Positions 25,301-37,300 of a stretch of 64,000 nt of DNA are shown piece by piece. The position numbers and the translations under genes were made by a program. This DNA comes from Haematobia irritans (taxonomy: Eukaryota > Arthropoda > Insecta > Diptera > Muscidae). Within the stretch, counting starts at the first letter, position 1, and every line of letters begins with the position of its first letter. The stretch spans positions 22,110,622-22,174,621 of the forward strand of contig NC_134398.1 of assembly GCF_050003625.1 (NCBI RefSeq). Reading direction: 5' to 3'. The notes beneath the pieces are model-generated. The model did no database searches. It saw only the letters and a list, made by a program, of their open reading frames with translations, and was not told the origin of the DNA.

Positions 25301-28300
25301 GAAATAAAATTCTGACAAAATTTTCTATAGAAATAAAATTTTGACAAAATTTTCTATAGATTTTTGATAAATATTTCATAGCAATAAAATTTTAAAAATT
25401 TTTCTATTGAAATTAAATTTTGACAAAGTTTTCTATAGAAATAAAATTTTTACTAAATTTCCTACAGAAATAAAATTTTGACAAAATTTTCTATATAAAT
25501 AAATTTTTGACAAAATTGTATATAGAAATAAAATTTTAACAAAATTTTCTTTAGAAAAAATTTTTTATAGAAATTTTCTATAGAAATAAAATTTTAAAAA
25601 AATTTCAATAGAAATAAAATTTTGACAAAATTTTCTATAGAAATAAAATTTTGACAAAATTTTCTATTAAAACAACATTTTGACAAAATTTTCGATAGAA
25701 ATAAAATTTTGATAAAATTTTGACAAAATTTTCTTTAGACAAAATTTTGTATAGAAATTTTCTATAAAAATAAAATTTTGACAAAATGTTCAATAGAAAT
25801 AAAATTTTGACAACATTTTCTATAGAAATAAAATTTTGACAAAATTTTCTATAGAAATAAAATTTTTACAAAATGTTCTATAAAAATAAAATTTTTACAA
25901 AATTTTCTATATAAATAAAGTTTTGACGAAATTTTCTATAGAAATAAAATTTTGACAAAATTTTCGATAGAAATAAAATTTTGACAAAAAATTCTATAGC
26001 AATAAAGTTTTGACGAAATTTTCTATAGAAATAAAACTTGGACGATATTTTTCATAGCAATAAAATTTTGACATAATTTTCTATAGAAATAAAATTTTGA
26101 CAAAATTTTCTATAGAAATAAAATTTTTACAAAATGTTCTATAAAAATAAAATTTTGACAAAATTTTCTATAGAAATAAAGTTTTGACGAAATTTTCTAA
26201 AGAAATAAATTTTTGACAAAATTTTCGAAAGAAATAAAATTTTGACAAAAAATTCTATAGCAATAAAATTTTGACGAAATTTTCTATAGAAATAAAACTT
26301 TGACGATGTTTTTCATATCAATAAAATTGTTAAACATTTTTCTATAGAAATAAAATTTTGACAAAGTTTTCTATAGAAATAAAATTTTTACTAAATTTCC
26401 TACAGAAATAAAATTTTGATAAAACTTTCTGAAGAAAGAAAATTTTAATAAAATATTCTTTAGGCAAAATTTTGTATAGAAATTTTCTACAGAAATAAAA
26501 TTGTGACAAAATTTTATATCTATTGAAAATTAAAATTATCTATAGAAATAAAATTTTCACAAAATTTTCTATAGAAATAAAATTTTGACAAAATTTTCGA
26601 AAGAAATAAAATTTTGACGAAATTTTCTATAGAAATAAAATTTTGATAATTTTTTTATAGAAATAAAATTTTTCATAGAAATAAAATTTTGACGAAATTT
26701 TCTATATAAATACAGTTTTGGCAAAATTTTCTATAGAAATAAAATTTTGACAAAATTTTCTATAGAAATAAAATTTTGATAAAATTTTCTATATAAATAA
26801 AATTTTGACAAAATTTTCGAAAGAAGTAAAATTTTAAAGAAATTTTCTATAGAAATAAAATTTATCATAGAAATGAAATTTTGACAAAATTTTCTATATA
26901 AATAAAATTTTGAACAATTTTTTATAGAAATAAAATTTTGAACAATTTTTTATAGAAATAAGATTTTGACAAATTTTTCTATAGAAATAAAATTTTGACA
27001 AAATTTTCTATGGAAATAAAATTTTGACAAAATTTTCTATAAAAATATAGACAATATAGAAATAAAACTTTGACAAAATTTTTCATAGCAATAAAATTTT
27101 AAAAATTTTTCTATTGAAATTAAATTTTGACAAAGGTTTCTATAGAAATAACATTTTGACTAAATTTCCTACAGAAATAAAATTTTGACAAAATTTTCTA
27201 TAGAAAGAAATTTTTGACAAAACTTTGTATAGAAATAACATTTTGGCCAAATTATCTTTAGACAAAATTTTGTATAGAAATTTTCTATAGAAATAAAATC
27301 TGACAAAATTTTCTATAGAGATAAAAATTTGACAAAATTTTCTATACAAATAAAATTTTGACAAAATTTTCTATAGAAATAAAATTTTAACAAAATGTTC
27401 TATAAAAATAAAATTTTTACAAAATGTTCTATAAAAATAAAAATTTTACAAATTTTCTATAGAAATGAAGTTTGGACGAAATTTTCTATAGAAATAAAAT
27501 TTTGAAAAATTTTCTGTAGAAATAAAATTTTTACAAAAAGAAAAATTTTATATAGATATAAAATTTTGACGAAATTTTCTATAGAAATAAAACTTTGTCG
27601 AGATTTTTCATAGCAATAAAATTTTAAAAATTTTTCTATTGAAATTAAATTTTGACAAAGTTTTCTATAGAAATAACATTTTGACTAAATTTCCTACAGA
27701 AATAAAATTTTGACAAAATTTTCTTTAGAAAGAAATTTTTGACAAAACTTTGTATAGAAATAACATTTTGACAAAATTTTGACAAAATTTTTATTAGAAA
27801 TAAACTTTTGACAAAATTTTCTATAGAAATAAAATTTTGACAAAATTATCTATAGAAATACAATTTTGACAAAATTTTCTATAGAAATAAAATTTTGACA
27901 AAATTTTCGAAAGAAATAAAATTTTGAAGAAATTTTCTATAGAAATAAAATTTTGAAGAAATTTTCTATAGAAATAAAATTTTGACAAAATTTTCGAAAG
28001 AAATAAAGTTTTGAAGAAATTTTCTATAGAAATAAAATTTTGACAAAATTTTCTATAGAAATAAAATTTTGACAAAATTTTCTACAGAAATAAAATTTTG
28101 ACAAAATTTTCTATAGAAATAAAATTTTGAACAATTTTTTATAGAAATAAAATTTTGACAAAATTTTCTATAGAAATAAAATTTTGACAAAATTTTCTAT
28201 AGAAATAAAATTTTGACAAAATTTTCTATAGAAATAAAATTTTGACAAAATTTTCTATGGAAATAAAATTTTGACAAAATTTTCTATGGCAATAAAATTT

Positions 28301-31300
28301 TGACAACATTTTCTATAGAAATAAAGTTTTGACGAAATTTTCTAAAAAAAATAAAATTTTGACAAAAGTTTCTGTGGAAATAAAATTTTGACAAAATTTT
28401 CTATAGATATAAAATTTTGACAAAATTTTTTACAGAATTTGAGTTTCTGTAGAAAGAAAAGTATGATTTTTTTTGGGTTTGGTAGATTTTTGGTAAATAT
28501 TTCATTAAATTTAGGTAAATGTTTTTGGCACGACTAGAGCTCCCATAAACAGGTGCCCTTAATTTTCATAAATATGGAAGTAAGCTTTATGTCCCAAAAC
28601 TCTTTCAATGGTACTCACAAATGCTTATCTTTACTAATTCAGCAGGGGTGGTTTAGGGTATGATATAGTCATTAGCGTAGCTAGACAATTTTCCTAGGGG
28701 GGCTATAGCCCCCCTTGCTAAAAATTTATAGGCTGAACTTATAGGTTCAATTATTGTTTTATTTCATAAAAAAGAATGAAAAAATAGACATCAAAATAAT
28801 ATATAATAAAGCAACTAAAAGTAGTTCCACACTTTTCCCAGCAAAAAAATTGGGATTTGTTTTAAAGGCACAACTTTAAAAGCACTTCCAAAAATGTCCT
28901 CACAAAGAAGTTAATTATATTAACTACACAGGAAGTTTTTTACTTCAGTTTTTTCATATTTTAATGCGTAATTTTTGTTTTCTTTTTTCAAATAGTTTAA
29001 AAAAGAGTAAGAATAAATAAAATGGTAAAAATTATTCAAATTTTGCCACAAAAATGCTAAATCCATTATAGAAAAATCGATCATTTTTGAAAATATTCAA
29101 ACAAGCGTTATAATGCATTAAAAATCATAAAAAATATACAAATTATTATAAATTAATGTTTCTTGAAGCTCGAGGTCTTTATAAATATTTATATAATTCT
29201 AACAAAAGGTCGACCAAAAATCAAATAAAAAACGAATAAATAAAAATTATTTATTTGGGAAAATATCACACAATTTTTTAATTCACATTCAAAACTCTGA
29301 ATTCGGATCACAAAGTAAGAAGTGATGCACATTTATTGCAACGGCTGTTGAAACGGTGGACATTCGTTCTATGACGAGTTCCTATTACATTCATCGCTGC
29401 TCCGCCAATTTTGCACCACTTCCGGACCCAAAAAGAACATTTTCACTTCTTTTTTGGCGACGCTTTTTTGCAGCGTTAATTTATTTAGATATTAATTTAT
29501 GAAAGAATTTAATTAATACCAATTACTATTTTTTAATTAAGATGCCTAACCAGACTAAACAATATAATAAAGGAGCTTTACAGCCTGTTTCTGTATGTCG
29601 AATGAGCTCTGTCGATCGACTAAAATGGAAACAAACAGCTGAATTTATAACCAAAACAGTTGTTTCTATGCATTTCAGTCGATCGATTGAACTCGTTCGA
29701 CATACAGAAACAGGCTGTTAGTTATTCAACTAAACCATAAGTTCAATCACAGCTCTATTTCATAAATATCAGACTTCAAACATTGCCATCGGCAACTGCT
29801 ACCACAACCCAAGTAATTCGTTTGTGCATGAAAGTCTTTAGCGGAACTTTGCGCTTGTTTAATTTTTATAAAAATGTAAAATCGTAAATAGGTTTTCAAA
29901 TTCTGGGGGGGCTAAATTTTTTCTGGGGGGGTCTAAGCCCCCTCCCCAGAGGCCTTCCTACGCTTATGGATATAGTCGGACCTGCCCGACATTCTACTGT
30001 ACTCACTTGTTAATTGTTTCAAAATATTTTCACCTTTCACGACATCCATCATCAATTGTCTGATAATAATGAAACAATCTTCATCATTTTTTATATCAAT
30101 GTTACAAAATGTTGTCTATAAAAAAAATTGATAACAATCTTCAATTTCAGGCATGCCCTGCTACCAAGGCCAATATGATAAATGTGCACTTAGTGCCTCA
30201 CTCCCATGATGATACCGGTTGGTTGAAGACTGTCGATCAATATTATTATGGCAGTCGCAATAACATACAACATGCTGGAGTTCAATATATTCTGGATAGT
30301 GTGATTGAAGAACTAATGAAAGATGCTTCCAGGAGGTAGTGAACTAAAATCATACGCCTATTTTCTTAAGCAGTCATTTTTTTATTCTTCGGTCCAATCT
30401 TCATTGTAGATTTATTCAAGTTGAGTCATCATTCTTCTTTAAATGGTACAATGAACAGACAGCAACGGTACAGAAGAATGTTAAGACTTTGGTTGAAGCT
30501 GGTCGCTTGGAATTCACAGGTGGTGCCTGGAGTATGAATGATGAGGCTGCGGTTCACTATCAAAGTGTCATTGATCATTTTACTTTGGGTTTGAAGTATG
30601 AGCTTCTTGTTTTCTATTGAATTTCCGGAATTGTGCTTATGTCTAAGTTTTTTTTAGATCTCTTTCGGATACTTTTGGTTCTTGTGCCCGTCCACGTATT
30701 GGCTGGCAAATTGATCCTTTTGGCCATTCACGAGAAATGGCTTCGTTGTTTGCTCAAATGGGCTATGATGGTGAATTCTTTGCCCGCATGGATTACATCG
30801 AGAAAAATGAACGTCTTAACAATATGACTGGCGAAATGATCTGGAAAGCCTCTGATAATTTGGGTGAAGCTTCGGAAATTTTCACTGGGGTATTGTATAA
30901 TCATTATTCGGCACCTCCTGGTTTTTGTTTCGATAATTTGTGTTCCGATGATCCCATTATCGATGGCAACAGTTATGATAATAATGTTAAGTCGAAGGTA
31001 AGTTGGATGGTAGTTGTTTCTCATATCGGTGATTTGATTATTTTTCTTGATTTTAGGTTGATGATTTCATTACCTACATCAATAAAATGGCAAAATATTA
31101 TCGTGCTACCGATCTATTGGTACCCATGGGTGATGATTTCAATTATGAGAATGCTGCTATCAATTACCGGAATATGGATAAATTGATCAAGTAAGGAAAA
31201 ATTTCTGTAGAAATAAAAATTGGACAAACTTTTTTAGAGAAATAAAATTTTGACAAAATTTTTTAGAGAAATAAAATTTTGACAAAATTTTCTATCAAAA

Positions 31301-34300
31301 TAAAATTTTGACAAAATTTTCTATCAAACTAAAATTTTGACAAAATTCTCTATAGAAATAAATTTTGGACATAATTTTCTATAGAAATAAACATTTGAGA
31401 AAATTTTCTAAAGAAATAAAAATTTGACATTTTCTATAGAAATATAATTTTAACAAAATAGTCTATAGAAAATAAATTTTGACAAAATTTTCTATAAAAA
31501 TAAAATTTTGAAAAAAATTCTATAGAAATAAAATTTTTCTAAAATTTTCTATAGAAATACGATTTTGACAAAATTTTCTATAAAAAAATACATTTTTGAC
31601 AAAATTTGCTATAGAAATAAAATTTGGACAAAATTTTCTATAGAAATATATTTTTAACAAAATTGTCTATTGAAATAAAATTTTGACAAAATCTTGTATA
31701 AAAATAAAATTTTGACAAAAATTTTCTATAGAAATAAAATTTTGCTAACATTTTCTATAGAAATACGATTTTGACAAACTTTTCTATAAAAATACAATTT
31801 TGGCAAAATTTTCTATAGAAATACAATTTTGATAAAATTTCCCAGCAAAAAAAATTTGGAAGTTCTTCCAAAGGAACAACTTTAAAAGCACTTCCAGAAG
31901 ATGAACTCCCAATGATGATGTTCTTTGTCTTAACAACACAGGAAGTTCTTTTTATTCAATTTTTTATAACATGCTTTTTTCATATTTTTAATAGGTATTT
32001 TTAACTTTTTTAATTCAAATTAGTTAAAAACAGTTTAAGAGTTTATAAAATGATACAAATTATTTAAATTTTGCCTAAAAAAATTGTGATTTTTTGCAAA
32101 TAATTGAGGTCAAACGTTTCAGACAAGCGTTAGAATCCATTAAAAATTACAAAAAATTACAAAAATTATTTATTTGCCAAAATATCACAGAATTTTTTAA
32201 TTTCCATCCAAAATATTGAATTCGGATCACACATAAAGAAGTGATGCAAATTTAGTTCACCGGCTTTTGAAATGGAGGACTTCTGTCCTATGACAAGCCC
32301 TTGTTAAATTCATCGCTTCTGCGTCAGTTTTGAACCACTTCCGGATCCAAAAAGAACATTTTCATTACTTTTTGGCAACGCTTTTTTGCGGGGTTTCCAT
32401 AAAATTAAATGTATACAAAATTGTCTATAAATAAAATTTAACAAATTTTAACTTCAATATAAATAACTTCGAATTAAACAACATTTTTTATCCTAACCAC
32501 AAAAATTTGATTTGATTTCAAAACAAGATATTTTTAATTTGATATCTTTTTGGCAAAATTTTCTTAAAATTTTTGTAGATTATTTTTGGCACGAGTGGCA
32601 ACCGTGTCAGTGGTTCGTTTAGTCATGTGAAAATGTAGTGACCAGCCTTAGCGGGAGCCACCGTGGTGTAACGGCTAGCATGCCCGCCTTGCATATACAA
32701 AGTCGTGGGTTCGATTCCTGCTTCGACCGAACACCAAAAAGTTTTTCAAAGGTGGATTATCCCACCTCAGTAATGCTGGTGACATTTCTGAGGGTTTCAA
32801 AGCTTCTCTAAGTGGTTTCACTGCAATGTCGAACGCCTCACGGACTCGGCAATAAAAAGGAGGTCCCTTGTCATTGTGCTTAACATGGAATCGGGCAGCT
32901 CTCAGTGAAGTTCACCATAGTGGACTGAATAGTCTAAGTGAGCCTAATACATCGAGCTGCCACCTAACCTAACCTAGCGTCATAAAAGTTACCTCACCCT
33001 GTGAACAGAGCTGTGGTAGTTCCTTTGTACGAGCGAAAATCATTATAATGTCGAGCACCCGTCAAAGGTTTATAAAGTATGAGTAATAGCGTTTAACGTG
33101 GTATACGATCCTCGGCCAAATCCTCTATAGATATGTTGTCAAAATTTTATTTCTGTAGAAAATTTTGTTAACATTTTATTTCTATAGAAAGTTTTGTCCA
33201 AATTTTATTTATATAAGAAATTTTGTCAAAATTTAATTTTTCTATAGAAATTTTTGTCAAAATTTTATTTCTATAGAATATTTTTTTCAAAATTTTATTT
33301 CCATAGATTTTCTTTCCAATATTTTATGTCTATAAAATGTTGTCAAAAAATTTTTTTCTAGAAAATTTTGTCAAAATTTTATTTCTATAGAAAACTTTGT
33401 CAAAATTGTATTTTTATAGAAAACTTGTTAATTCTCTAGAAAATTTTGTTTTATTTAAAATTTAAATTTAATTTTATTCCTCTAAAAAATTTTATCAAAA
33501 ATTTATTTTCATAGAAAACTTTGTCAAAATTTTATTTCTATAGAAAATTTTGTGAAAATTTTATTTCTCTAGAAAATCTTGACAACATTTTATTTTTATC
33601 GAAATTGTGTAAAAATTTGATTTATGTAGAAAGTTCTATAGAAAATGTAGTCAAAATGTTATTTGTATAGAAAATTTTGTCAAAATTTTATTTCTGTAGA
33701 AAATGTTGTCGAAATTTTATTTCTATAAAAAATTTAGTCAACATTTTTATTTCTATAGAAAATTTTGTCAACATTTTTATTTCTATAGGAAATTTTGTCA
33801 ACATTTTTATTTCTATAGGAAATTTTGCCAAAATTTTATTTCCATAGATTATCTTTCCAAATTTTTATTTCTCTAGAAAATTTTGTTAAAATTTTATTCC
33901 TCTAAAAAATTTTATCAAAATTTTATTTTCATAAAAAACTTTGTCAAAATTGTATTTCCATAGAAAATTTTGTGAAAATTTTATTTCTCTAGAAAATTTT
34001 GACAAAATCTTATTTTTATCGAAATATTGTCAAAATTTTATTTCTATAGAAAATTTTGTCAAAATTTTATTTCCATAGATTTTCTTTCCAATATTTTATT
34101 TCTATAAAACGTTGTCAAAATTTTATTTTTATAGAAAATTTTGTCAAAATTTTATTTTTCTATAAAATTTTGTCAAAATTTTATTTCCATAGATTTTATT
34201 TCCAAAGTTTTATTTCTATAGAAAATTTTGTCAAAATTTTATCGAAATGTTGTCAAAATTTTATTTCTATAGAAAATTTTGTCTAAATTTTGTTTCTATA

Positions 34301-37300
34301 GAAAATTTAGTAAAAATTTTATTTCTGTAGGACATTTTGTCAAAATTTTTGTTTCTATGGAAAATTTTGTCAAAATTTTTATTTCTATAGGAAATTTTGT
34401 CAAAATTTTATTTCCATAGATTTTCTTTCCAATATTTTATTTCTATAAAATGTTGTCAAAATTTTATTTTTCTAGAAAATTTTGTCAACATTTTATTTTT
34501 ATTGAAGATTTTGTCAAAATTTTATTTTTATAGAAAATTTTGTAAAACTTTTATTTCTATAGAAAATTTTGTCAAAATTTTATTTCTATAGATTTTCTTT
34601 CCAATGTTTTATTTCTATAGATTTTCTTTCCAATGTTTTATTTCTATAAAATGTTGTCAAAATTTTATTTCTCTACAAAATTTTGTCAAAAATTTATTTC
34701 TATAGAAAATTTTGTCAACATTTGTTTTTCTATAGAAATTTTTCTCAAAATTTTATTTAAATAGACAATTTAGTCAAAATTTTATTCCTCTAAAAAATTT
34801 TATCAAAAATTTATTTTCATAGAAAACTTTGTCAAAATTTTATTTCTATAGAAAATTTTGTGAAAATTTTATTTCTCTAGAAAATCTTGACAACATTTTA
34901 TTTTTATCGAAATTGTGTAAAAATTTTATTTGTGTAGAAAATTCTACCAAAATTTTGTTTCTATAGAAAATGTTGTCAAAATTATATTTGTATAGAAAAT
35001 TTTGTCAAAATTTTTTTTCTGTAGAATATTTTGTCAAAATTTTATTTCTGTAGAAAATTTTGTCAAAATTTTATTTCTAAAGAAAATTTAGTCAACATTT
35101 TTATTTCTATAGACATTTTTTTCAACATTTTTATTTCTATAGGAAATTTTGTCAACATTTTTATTTCTATAGGAAATTTTGTCAAAATTTTATTTCCATA
35201 GATTTTCTTTCCAAATTTTTATTTATCTAGAAAATTTTGTTAAAATTTTATTCCTCTAAAAAATTTTATCAAAATTTTATTTTCATAAAAAACTTTGTCA
35301 AAATTTCATTTCTATAGAAAATTTTGTGAAAATTTTATTTCTCAAGAAAATTTTGACAAAATCTTATTTTTATCGAAATATTGTCAAAATTTTATTTCTA
35401 TAGGAAATTTTGTCAAAATTTTATTTCCATAGATTTTCTTTCCAATATTTTATTTCTATAAAACGTTGTCAAAATTTTATTTTTCTATAAAATTTTGTCA
35501 AAATTTTATTTCCATAGATTTTTTTCGAAAATTTTATTTTTATAGAAAATTGTGTCAAAATTTTATTTTTATAGAAAATTTTGTCAAACTTTTATTTCTA
35601 TAGAAAATTTTGTCAAAATTTTATTTTTCTATACAATTTTGTCAAAATTTTATTTTCTTTCCAAAGCTTTATTTCTATAGAAAATTTTGTCAAAATTTTA
35701 TCGAAATGTTGTCAAAATTTTATTTCTATAGAAAATTTTGTGTAAATTTTGTTTCTATAGAAAATTTAGTAAAAATTTTATTTCTGTAGGACATTTTGTC
35801 AAAATTTTTGTTTCTATAGAAAATTTTGTCAAAATTTTTATTTCTATAGGAAATTTTGTCAAAATTTTATTTCCATAGATTTTCTTTCCAATATTTTATA
35901 TCTATAAAATGTTGTCAAAATTTTATTTTTCTAGAAAATTTTGTCAAAATTTTATTTCTATAGAAAATTTTCCAATATTTTATTTCTATAACACGTTGTC
36001 AAAATTTTATTTTTCTATAAAATTTAGTCAAAATTTTATTTCCATAGATTTTTTTTCGAAAATTTTATTTTTATAGAAAATTTTGTCAAAATTTTATTTT
36101 TATAGAAAATTTTGTCAAAATTTTATTTTTATAGAAAATTTTGTCAATATTTTATTTTTATAGAAAATTTTGTAAAAATTTTATTTTTATAGAAAATTTT
36201 GTCAAAATTTTATTTCTATAGATTTTCTTTCCAATGTTTTATTTCTATAAAATGTCAAAATTTTATTTCTCCACAAAATTTTGTCAAAAATTTATTTCTA
36301 TAGAACATTTTGTCAACATTTGTTTTTCTATAGAAATTTTTCTCAAAATTTTATTTAAATAGACAATTTAGTCAAAATTTTATTTCTATAGAAATTTTTC
36401 TCAAAATTTTATTTCTGTAGGAAATTTTGTCAAAATTTTTATTTCTATAGAAAATTTCGTCAAAATGTTTATTTCTAAAAGAAATATTTGTCATTTTTTT
36501 TTCTATAGAAATTTTTCTCAAAAGTGTTATTTCTGTAGAATATTTTGTTTAAATTTTATATCTATAGAAAATTTTTGTCAAAATTCTATAATTATTAATT
36601 TTGTTTTTAAACACTTTTCACCTTTTTAGATATGTTAACGAGCGTCAACTCCAAGGTACCAAGATCAATGTCTTCTATTCAACACCAGCCTGCTATCTAA
36701 ATGCCCTGCACAATGTGAACATGACTTGGCCAACCAAGAGCGAAGATTTCTTCCCATATTCCACAGATTGGCATACTTATTGGACGGGCTATTTTACCTC
36801 ACGTCCCACACAAAAACGTTTCGAACGCGATGGCAATCATTTCCTTCAAGTAGCCAAACAACTTACCTCTTTCGCTAATCTCACCACAGCAGCAAGTGTA
36901 ACAAATCTTGATAAGTTACGTCAAGCTATGGGTATAATGCAACATCACGATGCCATTACGGGAACAGAGAAACAACATGTGGCCTATGATTATGATCGCA
37001 TGTTAACGGATGCCATCAATGCTGCTCAGAATAATACACGTGAAGCTTTACAGAAACTGACCAATTTGACAAGTGGTGAATTTGTCAGTTGTCTACAACT
37101 GAATATGAGTATATGCGAATTTACTCAGACAAGTGCTAATAATTTGGCGATAACTTTGTTCAATCCTACGAATAATTATAATTCACAATATGTACGGATT
37201 CCTATTGTGAATGGTTCATATGTTGTAACTGATATGAATGGTAAGGAGGTGAAATCGGAAATTGTTCCTGTGCCCAAGGAGGTGTTGGCCTTAACACATT

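Larger units (their letters stand above)
22592..28535 (-). repeat. G element with long array, split by H6
   Basis: Left terminus CACGGTTCCCAC (one base from CACGGTTGCCAC) at 22592, leader GTTGATAGAATTCTACC and GGTAGTTTGGTAGAATTC, then minus-polarity array. H6 (23164-25300) interrupts it and the array resumes to about 28440, followed by the right-end text TTTTTGGCACGACTAG. Longest G element in the window, about 3.8 kb without H6. Confidence 0.85.
28670..29968. mobile_element. hAT-like non-autonomous element with nested MITEs
   Basis: Ends CATTAGCGTAGCTAG and, on the other strand, CATAAGCGTAGGAAG (imperfect inverted repeat). Flanked by GATATAGT at 28662-28669 and 29969-29976, an exact 8-bp direct repeat, the size made by hAT transposases. 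Subterminal GGGGGGCTATAGCCCCCC (left) and GGGGGGGTCTAAGCCCCC (right). Holds a CCCAGC MITE and a PIF-like MITE, both later insertions. Ends 182 bp before exon 2 of the mannosidase. Confidence 0.75.
28540..30010 (-). mobile_element. H6-type end, interrupted by a hAT-like element
   Basis: Reverse-oriented H end: CAGGTGCCCTTAATTTTC, TTAGGGTATGATATAGTC, then after the insertion GATATAGTCGGACCTGCCCG, ACATTCTACTGTACTCACTT. The same combination without an insertion is at 61150-61362. Confidence 0.65.

Noticed and set aside
30109..30339. ATG at 30109 as the mannosidase start
   Set aside because: It lies in AT-rich intron before the acceptor TTTCAG; using it would remove the signal peptide a lysosomal enzyme needs.
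30728..31024. 98-residue minus-strand ORF over mannosidase exon 4
   Set aside because: Antisense shadow of a conserved coding exon.
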